A stretch of DNA of 24,349 nt from Lactifluus volemus (lineage: Eukaryota > Basidiomycota > Agaricomycetes > Russulales > Russulaceae), in NCBI GenBank assembly GCA_022376515.1, contig WTXI01000455.1, positions 1-24,349 of the forward strand, read 5' to 3'. Positions 13,353 to 23,526 of the stretch are shown piece by piece. The translations under genes were made by a program, and so were the position numbers. Under the pieces are notes generated by a model. That model saw only the letters and a list, made by a program, of their open reading frames with translations, did not search any database and was not told the origin of the DNA. The number at the start of each line of letters is the position of its first letter. Positions within the stretch are counted from its first letter, which is position 1.

Positions 13353-14542
13353 CTAGATGAGGACCCGCTTCACAGCAGCGATCGCCGCGGTGTGGACCTC
13401 CTCTGGCGGCGGAGAGCTATCGATCTGACATGGAGAACATATCAGAGAAAGGGGTTATAGTAAAGATCTCAGACCCACCTCGGCAACTTTGCGCTGGGCC
13501 TCATAATGGTCAAGGACCGGCATCGTAACTTCCTTGAAAGTGGCTGCATGGAGAGCAGATAAGAACGGCGGCGAGGGGCCATTGAATAACATCCAAAGCT
13601 CACTGAACCGTTTCTTGATGCTCTCTATGTTATCGTCATTCCGACCACTGGTCTCACCGCGTTTCAGCAAACGTTTCAACAACGTTTCCTCATCCGTTTT
13701 GAAAAATATCACCAATGATGACGGGCACACCTATCACCGTGTGTGACCAAACCGCGTTGTTAGAAGAGCACAGAGGGGAGATGGATACCCACGTCCTCTT
13801 CAAACTTGAGCGCCTGATCCATCTTGCGCGGGAATCCATCGATCAGGAAGCGACCTTTACCGTCCCCCCAGCCCTCACCCGTCTTTGTCTGAAGCGCGGC
13901 ATGCATCGCATTCTCGAGAAGTTTGATGGTAACTTCCATGGGTACGATAGTTCCCTCACTCAAAGCTGTCCGAATCAGATCACCAAACTGCGAGTCCGGG
14001 CGTTCCGCCTCTTCGCGTAAGAGTTCGCCCGCGGAGAGGTGGCAGCAATTAAAGGTCTCGGTGAGGAGGCCACACTGTGTCCCTTTTCCTTAAAAAAACG
14101 AGAGAGTGGTTGGGGAAGGAAGAAGAGAAAAGAAAGAAAAGAGTACTGACCGGCGCCCGGACCACCAAGGACGAATATGACCGTCACCTTGTCCTTGTCG
14201 AATACGAACTTGTTATTATGCGTTCCGCTCTTGGCCGCCTGCGGCGGCGTTTCCTGCTGTTGCTTGGGTTTATCATGAACACGAGGAAAATGTATGGCAT
14301 CAAGGGCCTTTTTTACCATCTCTGTGAGGTTGGGAGTCATGATGATGATGATGATCGCAGTCTTGATCAGGAGAGTGAACCGGCCAAATAAGTGGATGAT
14401 CGTTAAGGCGGGGACGTGAAGAGGCGGGTGCGGTAGCTGCGCGGTGATGGACAAGAGCGTAAAATGCGGCCAACGAGGAGAGTGCAACGGCGAGAAAGAG
14501 TGCTGGATTGGGTGCACCTTTTCCACCTCGAGGTGTATTCAT
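13353..14542 (-). CDS. URA6: UMP/CMP kinase (uridylate kinase) URA6
   Basis: Certain exons: the core exon down to 14151, then 14088-13793, 13730-13604, 13543-13479 and 13424-13353. The P-loop GGPGAGKGTQ is split by an intron at 14150-14089. NMP-binding residues (SAGELLREE), LIDGFPRKMDQ and the short lid RGETSGRNDDN identify an UMP-CMP kinase; the end is AAIAAVKRVLI. It makes UDP and CDP from UMP and CMP with ATP. The N-terminus is open. An ATG at 14542 begins a basic segment plus one membrane helix (NPALFLAVALSSLAAFYAL), as in anchored fungal homologues, and needs an intron to reach the core: 14415-14322 (285 aa), or 14380-14320 (296 aa). A simpler start at 14340 gives a soluble 249-aa protein. 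The (GAT)5 run at 14341-14355 lies in this region. Confidence 0.92.
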
Positions 14543-14576
14543 ACCAGTATACAGCAGCTGAATCCAGCCGTCAACA
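14543..14576. promoter_or_regulatory. 34-bp gap between divergent start codons (URA6 / NUP37)
   Basis: If URA6 starts at 14542, only 34 bp separate its ATG from that of the NUP37-like gene at 14577. Promoter elements and 5' UTRs must then overlap the neighbouring gene. If URA6 starts at 14340, the gap is 236 bp. Confidence 0.4.
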
Positions 14577-15981
14577 ATGTTGGACCTCCGACACCATCAT
14601 GGCGCACTCATTCACGTCGTTCGAGCTTGCGACAATGCTGACGCGCCCGATCTCGTCGCCATCGGCGGTGAAAACTCTGTCTCTGTGCTGCTCATCGTGT
14701 GTGCCTCTGTCTATTTTTTCTTTGTTACCTCGTTCGACGCGTTTTTATCCTATAGACAAACACGTCTGCGGACCTAGTCGCGTCCTTCCACATAGGCTCA
14801 CGCATCACCGCCCTCGCGTGGTCCCCTCGCGCCGTTTCTCCCTCTTCGTCAGATCAATGGCATATCGAGTAAACAATACCTTTCTACCAGACTGAAACAC
14901 TCGCGTTTTTGTTTTTCTGAAAAAAAATCACCCTGTAGGCTTACCGCCGCGTCGTCAGACTTTGGTCTACATCTTCTCACAAAGTCCCCCGATGTTGAAG
15001 AGGACATCTTCCCTTTTGGTGGCGGACTAAGTGGCCATCACGGTCCAGTGAACGACATGACGTTCTGCGGTGGCCCGACGGACGACACGGCGCGCTACGT
15101 CGCGACCGTCTCTGGTACGTTACCAACGAACCAGGAAAAAAACTCCTTTCTTTCCGCTCATCGCCAAAACTAAACCAGACGACAAAATGCTCATGGTTTG
15201 GGACCTCCGTCCGAACGTCGACATTCCCTCCGCGCCACTCTCGCGTTCTCCCACCGATCTTGATCACAGCGGTGGGAACACATCCAATTCACGTTCACAA
15301 CCAACCGCATACGTGATCTCGTTCCCTCACGCTCTCACCTCGGTCTCCGCGCACGCCTCGACAACCAAGGACCTTCTCGTCGCCGACGTGCGCGGTTCGC
15401 TCTCCCTCATCGATTGGCGTTCCGATCCCTCCCACGCGCCCACCACCAACGCCTGGCACCACCCACACGTAATCGAGTTTTCCGCTCCACGCGCCATTGC
15501 CGGCGGCGCAGGTGCCTTTCCAGCTTCTGCTGCCTGGCAACAAGCCAACCCAGACATGTAACGCTCTATCTCTCTATCTCTATCTCTTTCTTCTCACACC
15601 TGTACCTCTCTTTTCAACAGTATCGGCGCCGTACACCGTTCCCGTTTCTCCCTCTGGGACCTGTCCAAATTACAAGGCGGAAAGCCAACGCTGAGCGGCG
15701 CTTCATTCCCAGAGGGTGCACATCGTTTCCGATGGTGTCCGACATACCCCGAATACTTTGCCATTTCGACCCGCAGCACCGCCGGCGGTGGCGGACGCGG
15801 CGCGACGATTCACGTGCACAGCGCTTTGCATGCACGCGCCCACGTAGAGCCGACCGCGTTCACGCTCGCTTCGCGCCCGCTCTGTGTGCGCGACTTTGAT
15901 TTTATATCGCTCAAGGGGATCCCACGGATTGCGGCAGCGGTCGGACACGAGCTCATCGTTTTCTACATTGGCGTAGAGTGA
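14577..15981 (+). CDS. NUP37: Nucleoporin NUP37-like WD40 protein
   Basis: Five exons: 14577-14696, 14756-14868, 14939-15114, 15179-15557 and 15621-15981; 382 aa. Introns are 59, 70, 64 and 63 nt and all keep frame. WD-type signatures are RITALAWSPR, ELTAASSDFGLHLL, GHHGPVNDMTFC followed by KMLMVWDLRP, DVRGSLSLIDWRSD, HRSRFSLWDLSKL and FRWCPTYPEYFAIST. The order and the end (IAAAVGHELIVFYIGVE) fit fungal Nup37, a seven-bladed propeller of the Nup107-Nup160 (Y) complex in the nuclear pore scaffold. Length matches Nup37. The call rests on recalled family pattern, and another small WD40 scaffold protein is the alternative. The gene is head-to-head with URA6 and convergent with the transcription factor gene. 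Confidence 0.82.
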
Positions 15982-16363
15982 AAAAATGATGGCGAACCCG
16001 GTCAATTTTTTTTTTCCGTCAAATCGGGTCGATCGACTAACTTTAACCTTGCTATCATGTTGAAATTTCCGTGTCGATCATATGACGTCGTCAAAAAATC
16101 TATTCAAAATTTGACACGGTATCGCATCTACAGCGTACACGAAGAAGGGTCATACATAGGCTGGAGTTGGTCATCGAGTGAAATGGAAAACGGGGGCTAA
16201 CTACTAAAGATTAAGAACCTACAGTATAAATTACAAACACGCTGAATCATAGAAGGACGGGTGGGAGCTAGAACTCGAGGCGATGCGAAAGAGCACTGTG
16301 ACACGTGGACGAGGCATCGAGGTGAAAAGATAGTGAGAGCATGGTGTAGGGATCTGAAATAGT
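15982..16363. other. Convergent intergenic region
   Basis: No gene seen in 382 bp between the 3' ends of the NUP37-like gene and the Zn2Cys6 factor gene. T-run at 16006-16015. A short inverted repeat, CCGTGTC at 16069-16075 and GACACGG at 16113-16119, might fold in a 3' UTR. Confidence 0.5.
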
Positions 16364-19300
16364 CTATAATCCGTACCCAGGAGCATTGGTATGCATGTGG
16401 TGATACGCATAAGGCTGGTTATGACCGGTCCCCCGACCACTGTATCCATGATGCGAGTATGAGTGTGGGGGTGCAGGCTGATGCGGTGACGATGCATTCG
16501 TCGGGTTCTGTCCCCCGTATGTTTGGTCGACGGCCTCACCAAAGCCCAGATCACGGAACATATTATTCCAGTACCGCATGTCATCCGACTGCGTCGGCTG
16601 TCCAGGCTGGGCAGGCTGAACTAATGGTTGAGACGGCCCGTAAGTACCATTGCTGTACGTCGGCGTGCCAGTGGTCTGAGCCGTGGCGCCCCGGATGGCA
16701 TCGACTTGAATTGGTTCGTGGATGCTAGAAGATGCGGGGGGAAGAGAGTAGGAAAATGGGGGATGAAGAGTTCCAGTATTTTGCACGTCTTCGAGCATCT
16801 GCTGGGGATATACTGGTGGCTGTTGTGGCGACACCTGCGTAGTTGTGGACACCGTAGATTCTCGCCGTGACACTGTTGGCATATATCATTAACCAGGCTA
16901 TCAATAACCGCACAAGGTGAGGCTCACGGCGAGGTTGGCCGTCGTCCCAAGTCTTTTGTTGCTGAGACCTGAAGGCATCTTGAGCAACTAGCTCACGCAA
17001 AAACCTCGCATGATATGCAGCAGTTTTACATGCTGGGGACAGATGAGAGGCTTCTTCGTAAGCATCGGCTGTTTTTGCGATAATTGAGTGGATTTCGCTA
17101 GTTGCACCCTCGTGTAACTCTGCCAACGTCCTTGAGCTGCGAAGGAGCTGCCAATAGTTCGGTCAGAAAATCGAGAACGCCCGGAAAGTATGGGGAAATG
17201 GCACCTTCAACAGGAAGACGGCAGAATACGCTGTCATAACGGTGATGGATTCCTGTCCGTAGCGCTGTTAACAGTATGAGTAATTTGTCATCACAAGAAG
17301 GTGGGATAGTTCTTACAAGCATGCTCATTGACGCAAAATCATGCGAGACAATATGCAAGTTCTCCTTGGCGCTCGTATAGCATGCTGACAGCGCCTGTAC
17401 ACTGGGAGTCGTGCGGCTCGACTACCGTGTATCAGTTGTCGGCTCACGGTAGAGTAGAAGCTGAGAACTTACGGGGTACATGGCAGCTTGTATACCAAAA
17501 CTGTTCAAGAACAAACGCACGTGCAACCGGAAGAAGCTAAGGAATGACATATGAAACATTTCGCCATTGGCCCGCCGCATTTCGTGGTGCCATGTGTCCA
17601 TCCATTGCGTTAACTTGCCGTTACAGTTACGCAACAGCACCTCTTTATTGACATCTGTGTGTGCTGCACCGGGGATGCCCTTATGCAGATAAAAGACATC
17701 CGTGGTCTCGGCCTGCCCGAAGAGAAGTGAACATGAGGAAAAGCCGGGTGAAGTTACTGTTACTCACAGCAATTCGGCGCAACTGTACAAAGGCAGCGAC
17801 AATCACGTCCTCCGGGCGAATTGGTGACCCTCCCTCTTCGTGCCAAGTAGCCGAGTGCCGAACCAGGTCATCCTAACATGCCGTGAGACTGGTTCATCCA
17901 ATGACGGTGTGATGAGAATCTTACCTCGGGAAGCATCCATTGACGCCCTGTTTGCATGCTCAGACTTCGGTCGTGCACAAACAGAACGAGGTAGGTGCGC
18001 TCGCGGTTACGGCGCTCTCTGAGCTGCAATTCCGTCTCGTTTGGAGGTGGTGGCGATATATAGCGGTTGAGACCCAACTCAACAGCCATACGACAAGCCT
18101 GTATAAACCGTCAAACCGAGCAGGTTTAATTATTGCGGAGATCACGCACCAGGCCAATGTACATCCATGTACGCTACGGCACTTGAGCCTAAAGTATACT
18201 TGTATGCGTTGAAGCACTCACAGTATCCTCCGGCTCTCTCCAGTAGGTGAGGCACGCAAAGGCTTGGACCACTTCAACGGACTTCCAGTCTTCTGCAAAC
18301 GCTCGTATAGCAAATTCCTGAGTGAGCTTTTGGCATGGTTTATACGACTCGGGTTTGAAAAACTTGCAGCCAGCCATGAGTAGAACTGTGAAGAGAAAGG
18401 GACACTTGGAGCGAACGAACTCGGGGTGTGTAGAGCAGGGTCAAAGAGGTTTACAAAGGGGTTGAGTCGCAAGAACATGAGGTCAAACAAAACTTTGGCA
18501 TTCTGTTCATCCAAGATGCCTGCAGATACGGGGTCTTTGAAGCTGTTAGGCCCGTGACAGTTCGTTCCTTGAGATGAAGCTGTTGAATTAGAGCGATCTG
18601 ATCGAAGAGAGGCAGCAGGATTCTCGTGTGAGGGATTAAGGATGGTCTTGAAAAAGGAATGGCGCTGATTCTCCCTACGTATGAGATCCGCGGGGAACAA
18701 ACCGTCTTGCTTTTCTTCACTTTCATTATCTTCATCGTCCGTGGGTGACCGCAATTTGGTATCGCCCCGGTCATCTCCGTCGAAGCGAGAGGGTAGGTTG
18801 AGGGGAGGAAGGTCACTTGAATAATGGCCGGGAGACCTGGGTTGGTGCTCATCACGACGCACACGCCAATCTGTGGGGGACAAGGAGGAAGCAGACTCGA
18901 GGGCTTGAGATTTCAACTTTGCGTTGTTGAGACCCTTCTCGAGGCGTCTTAACATCTTGGAAGCCTCGGATAACCTGAACATCATAAATGAGAACGCCCC
19001 TACACGATGGGTAACACCAAACGAACTTTGAGCCAGGCTTTCGGCCGCGTCTGTGCCTCTCAAATACGCACCTGTGGGGGGGGAGTGAGAAACTGTGCCA
19101 AAGAAGATGAGAAGGAAGCATATACTCGACCCCGGTGCGCCTACACCGTTGACAGGGCTGAGAACCGTCCTCTGCGCCAACACATTTCATCTAAAAGATG
19201 ATTCATAAAAAAAATCATATAAAATGATGGGGACACGAACTTTAGCAGCCCGGCACACGGTACAAGCGCGAGCTCCTCTGACGACAGGGGTCTTGCCACT

Positions 19301-19419
19301 ATGTGAGAAAGAGTTGGTTAGGAAAGCAAGAAGAAACGAAGGGTAGGCGGGACAAACGATGACTTTGTCTGCTGATCCTCTTGATGGTTTGAGGAAGCCG
19401 CATTTTTTGGGGAATTCAT
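16364..19419 (-). CDS. Zn2Cys6 fungal transcription factor (frame break in the middle)
   Basis: Exons: 19419-19358, 19298-19241, 19190-19126, 19071-19027, 18974-18222, 18173-18150, 18098-17925, 17872-17768, 17712-17473, 17421-17317, 17264-17205, 17147-16928 and 16872-16364. About 806 aa if one missing base is allowed for. The binuclear zinc cluster is CX2CX6CX9CX2CX6C (Cys33, 36, 43, 53, 56, 63), followed by FERHRRGRKPGSK and a LSEASKMLRRLEKGLNNAK helix that could dimerise. A disordered acidic region precedes the fungal middle homology region: LNPFVNLFDPALHTP, RSKCPFLFTVL, and later WMYIGLACRMAVELGLN. The C-terminus is Gln/Pro/Tyr/His-rich, a likely activation region. At 18434-18418 the frame must shift by one to keep the conserved reading (see findings). 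It is probably a nuclear DNA-binding regulator; the target is unknown. ATG 19419 was chosen because splicing it to 19298 gives a clean N-terminus. Confidence 0.88.
18150..18173 (-). other. 24-nt microexon of the Zn2Cys6 factor
   Basis: Flanked by CCGTAG and GTGCGT, these 24 nt encode RTWMYIGL. That joins EPEDT upstream and ACRMAVELGL downstream into the conserved TWMYIGLACRMA core of fungal regulators. Introns on either side are 48 and 51 nt. Confidence 0.82.
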
Positions 19420-19574
19420 GTGTGCCGATGTATAGATTAACCGGGGGTAGTGTGACTTCGGGGAAAGAAAATGATTGAAGGGAGTGACCGGGTAATAAAC
19501 CGAATGACAGAAGTAATAAAGGGTGAAAGTAGTGGGGACTTGTGTTGGGGGAAAAGGCGACCAGCCCGTTCGAA

Positions 19575-19621
19575 GCAAAGGCAAGGCAAGGCAAGGCAAA
19601 GGCAATGCAAGGCAAGGCAAA
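19575..19621. repeat. GGCAA pentanucleotide repeat, imperfect
   Basis: About nine units of GGCAA/GGCAAA in tandem with one GCAAT variant. On the minus strand this is a CTTGC-rich pyrimidine-biased tract about 160 bp upstream of the transcription factor ATG, in its promoter or 5' UTR. Confidence 0.85.
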
Positions 19622-21488
19622 GGGAGCGAAAAGGTGACCCGGGATAAGTGAGTCCGACAAGCGCTAACCAACCGGCGAATTTCCCATACAAGTTACCGGC
19701 CGGCTCCTCTTTCGGCTCTATCGTTTCGTACTCTCCCCGCAAAAAGTCCCCTTACTAACTTTGACATATCTTATTTTGAAGTCCCTTCACCACCATCCCC
19801 CCTTTCCCTCACTTTTCAATTTCCGGTGTGCCTCGTATTATCCCGTCCTCGTTCATATTGCCGGCTGCTCATTGTTCCCGGTCTCCGGCCCCGCGGTCAC
19901 GCCTCGATTCCGCGGCCGGTGACCTGCCGCGGTTATACCATGTGATGACCGATATCGAGATGCAATCCCCAACCCATGACCGCAACTCGATGATATGATC
20001 TCTTCGTGTTCAGTACCATGTATCCGACGTACCGGCGACAGCGGGCCGTGTCCATCAACACAATCCAATGCGCATCCAGCTCTTGTCGATATGGAACACT
20101 TTGGGGCGGAGATATTATGCAAATCATTTTCTCGTCACTTAACTCAAATTATGATGACCCGAAAAGGTAGCGCATTAGCGTACAGCTCAATCCCGATGCT
20201 ATCGGTACTTCCGACAACCATGATATTATGACGGACGCCCGCGATTCATGAATCTCATCTGTCCCCCGCGGTACTCCGGTACCTAAAGCAGTTGCCGGAC
20301 GGTCAAATTGTCCGTAACCCACCCCCAATTTCGGTGCCAACCCGGCGTTTATCCATTTGTCACCTCTCAGCTTGATGATGGGTCCTGACCGGCCTCAATC
20401 ACTCATAGCCGCCCATCTAAATCACCCGAAACTTCGGCTTTTTACGCACGTCTCTGATATTTGTCATACTTTTAAATCGACTTGTAAATGTATATACGTG
20501 GTCCGGTCGCATCAATTTATACTCCTCAACCACCTCATATTGCCGTGTCGTGAGAGATGGAAACGACTTTGGATCCAGTGACCTTGTCTGGGCAATCGAG
20601 GTAAGCAACCACTTCTGGCCCGGAGTTTCCCGTCCGAGTCCCCGACATGAGTGTAATAACAATCCTCCAATCAAATGGTGTGTTCTCTTGATATTTGTCC
20701 TGGAATCCCAGGTATTGGCTCTGTCCTAACGCGAACTTTATTGAAAAACGCCCGCCAACAACTATTCCGTCTCCGATGGTGCTTATATGGCACACTCCTG
20801 TTTCATCGAGCGGCTATCACTTATCAGATTCTGTTTGAGGCAAGGGAAAGCCTTCACTTACTCTACCCCATTTCTTTGTGTTTTACCCGTTTACGAGCGC
20901 CCTCTTAATCGGCCCGTTGATTAGTAATTGGCTACCTTCCGTCTTCCATCGGGCATCAAGGTTACTTCGGTGCGGTCGGACGCCTCGATAGACGGACACT
21001 ACACCAGAACCCCCGTGGCCCGTTCCCTGGGTATAGACAGGAATCCAACAAATTGATTGCCGAAAATCCAATTGCTGAGCGATCAGGGAAGATCATACTG
21101 TAACAAGCTCTGAATATCCTCGTTGCAAAATTTGATATTTGCCGTACCTGTAAACTCCACAGCTGTATGGTGCGCCGTCGTTTTATTTTTTGGAGCATGA
21201 TATGTATTTATCCTTGAGATAAGCATTTGCAGATTTTTGCTCATGTTGCGCTCATGTCGGGTACCAGAAATCGATCGAAATGAGATGCTGCACATGGTAA
21301 CCGAGATCAGAAAAATTCATTTGCCCCTGAGGAGCCAGACGCCCGAGAATTTGGTGGACAAAGCTTGCAATGTTGCCTTCGGCCCGGAACCCCTAATCAG
21401 AGAATGTGCCCAACAGGCCAACAGACAATGCATATTAGCCCAACAACTCAAAGTAGGCCGATCCTAGGGCTTATGCATACCTCTATGA

Positions 21489-21565
21489 CGGCGCCTAAAC
21501 CAGGCGTTAAACAGTGACTTGTAGGTTGGAGCTACTGTAAGACTGCGGCGCCTAACCTAGACGCG
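21489..21565. repeat. Diverged direct repeat, 57 bp apart
   Basis: CGGCGCCTAA occurs at 21489-21498 and again at 21546-21555, each followed by a similar stretch (ACCAGGCG and CCTAGACGCG). It may be two worn copies of a short unit. Origin unknown. Confidence 0.5.
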
Positions 21566-22043
21566 AGAGTTCACACTGTGGTTGAGCGTATGTAAACGAT
21601 CCAAACAACTGGGTTCTCAACACACCTCATTCACTACGCCCCCCTAATCAAAGTAACCAGGTGGTTCCCATGATTCGGCTCTATAACCGGTAACGTCAGT
21701 GACCGGATTGGCGCAAGAGATGGCGGCAGGTGGCAACGCGGCATTTTATTGGAGCTGTTGTAGTAGGGCACTCAGGTGATTTTGAATGGGGAAAGCGAGC
21801 CGACCAAAAAGTCGCAGGTGCAGATTGGGAAGATGACACGTAGCCAGTGTACTACTGATCTTGGTCAGTGACAATGGTTGTGAACAAGGGGATTACCTAG
21901 GGGCGTTGTAAACAGTAATCAATAACCCATTAAGGTTTAGGGTCTCAAGAGACCTTTGTGAACAATGCGACACGGAATTCATCGCTATTGAATTCGAGCT
22001 GTGGTATTGTCGCCACGGTGCAGTAATAGTGTTACAAGAACTT

Positions 22044-22100
22044 GATGACTCCAAAGGCTTGTAGTTGTTTGTTGAACAAGTACAAGCCTTTGGAGTCATC
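22044..22100. repeat. 20-bp perfect inverted repeat (hairpin) with inner pairing
   Basis: Positions 22044-22063 and 22081-22100 are perfect reverse complements over 20 bp. The 17-nt loop can pair again (TTGTT at 22065-22069 with AACAA at 22075-22079), making a nearly continuous stem of about 25 bp. Outside the arms, ACAAGAACTT and ACGTTTTTTG still match partly. It lies in gene-poor DNA. It could be a foldback element remnant or the source of a small hairpin RNA. Confidence 0.9.
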
Positions 22101-23112
22101 ACGTTTTTTGACACGTGATGTCGCATTAGCTCGTAAAAAGAATATAGCACGTACAGTATTTCCAGGGATGACACCAATACTACTGACTTCGGCATAGATG
22201 AGCGCGATTGTATGTGGTTTTGACGACCTCTGAATCGTTCTTTATCGTATATTCTCACTTTGAGGACTGTGCTAGTAGCATTTCATGCGGAGTCTGCGCT
22301 ATATGCCAAACCATGCCGAATTGGTTCAATACGAACCCCGTCAAATGGAACATCATGCATCATGCATCAAACTCACTTATGCGGCCTTTGATAATTATCG
22401 GTTTTTGACCCAGGAATTGAGGTGAGAGGACAGCCAGCGGAGTTCATCCACCTTCATCCCTTTGAGTTCGCCGCTTACGGCAGGCAGCGAAGCTACGAAT
22501 CAATACACGGCTACGTGTTATTTCAATAGGGAGCTATGTTCCTTTCCTCGCCACCTGGCATGGATACCGCATTTGTAGCTGCAGTGATCACTGTCAACAT
22601 CAAGAGAATAGGTCTATGAGTTGGCGGTTTCTCTGGCAGGCCGTGATGATGCTGGACGACGTGTCGGTGGCGGACACCACAACGATGGTGTCGCCGGTTG
22701 GCGAACAGGTCGAAAGACATAAAGCCAATGTGAATGGGCTTGATGACACGAACAAGATGAACCCTACTACCGTGGTCGTGGGTTTGGAGGGCGGCACAAA
22801 TTTGCAGCTTGGCTTAAACCAACTCAGCAACACTCTTCAGGGAAGATCTGTGTGGCGGATCCGTGGAGAACTCGTCCTAGAATGGACTAGCCGCAGACAG
22901 TATTGAGAAGTACCAACCAGGGTCATTGAGAGAGGTTTGATCCTGTAGCCACTAATGTTAGCAATCGCATGGTGATGCGTTCTCATGTGGATGAATGTTA
23001 CCAGCCTGTCAAATCGGGCCGATTATAACCGATGTCAATATTCAAGCCCCATTCGTCTATCATATAACTTATCATAGGTCGAAAGGGCCGGGTCATGATT
23101 GATTACTCAGAT

Positions 23113-23128
23113 CCGGAGGTCCCTCCGG
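23113..23128. repeat. Short perfect hairpin
   Basis: CCGGAGG-TC-CCTCCGG: a 7-bp GC-rich stem with a 2-nt spacer. It is almost a palindrome, and no gene is nearby. Confidence 0.6.
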
Positions 23129-23526
23129 CTATCATTTTGGGCCAGATCGGTGATCGTAAAATTTGTAAAGCCTGCCATGACATTTGTGCCCCGAGATATC
23201 AAGGCCATACGAGTAAAAATTCGGGGAAATGAGAGGTCAAGAATTCCGACGTCTTAAACGTTTGTTTGGGCTAGCATGCACATTCACTTGTACACAGCAT
23301 ATTCATGGTCGAATGTCAACAAGCTCAAATATCTTGCAGACTACATACGAACAAATTCATGAGGCAAAAAAACATGGTTGCGCGTGCAAACTCTCTAAAA
23401 GGGTGGGCGAATGCTGAGGACTCGCCATCTCCCCTCCTCCGTAGGGGGGATGGGATGAATAAATCTTACAAAGTACCGTGCCACTCATGATGAATTTTTG
23501 GGTCAGTAAGGGTAGAGACCTCCGAA

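Larger units (their letters stand above)
19420..23526. other. 4.1 kb gene-poor region
   Basis: I could not support any gene here. Open frames are short (under about 120 codons) on both strands and none shows a recognisable domain or plausible splice chain. The first 400 bp are the 5' flank of the Zn2Cys6 factor, with a GGCAA repeat. About 19890-19935 has three CCGCGG sites in a GC-rich foldback (CCGCGGTCAC with GTGACCTGCCGCGG). Hairpins lie at 22044-22100 and 23113-23128, and near 23427-23455. The stretch may hold worn transposon DNA, but I saw no reverse transcriptase, integrase or transposase motif and no terminal repeats. Confidence 0.6.

Noticed and set aside
19437..19742. Leu/Cys/Ala-rich frames upstream of the Zn2Cys6 factor, like a signal peptide
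   Set aside because: They translate the GGCAA pentanucleotide repeat in all frames; the spliced ATG at 19419 explains the gene better.
21893..22258. Minus-strand open frame of 121 codons
   Set aside because: It spans the 20-bp inverted repeat and shows no family motif; probably chance.
22310..22345. Possible tRNA T-arm (GGTTCAATACGAACC)
   Set aside because: The loop and flanks do not build an acceptor stem, D-arm or anticodon arm.
22616..22906. Plus-strand open frame of 96 codons in the gene-poor region
   Set aside because: No domain, no splice chain to neighbouring frames, and competing frames of similar length on the other strand.
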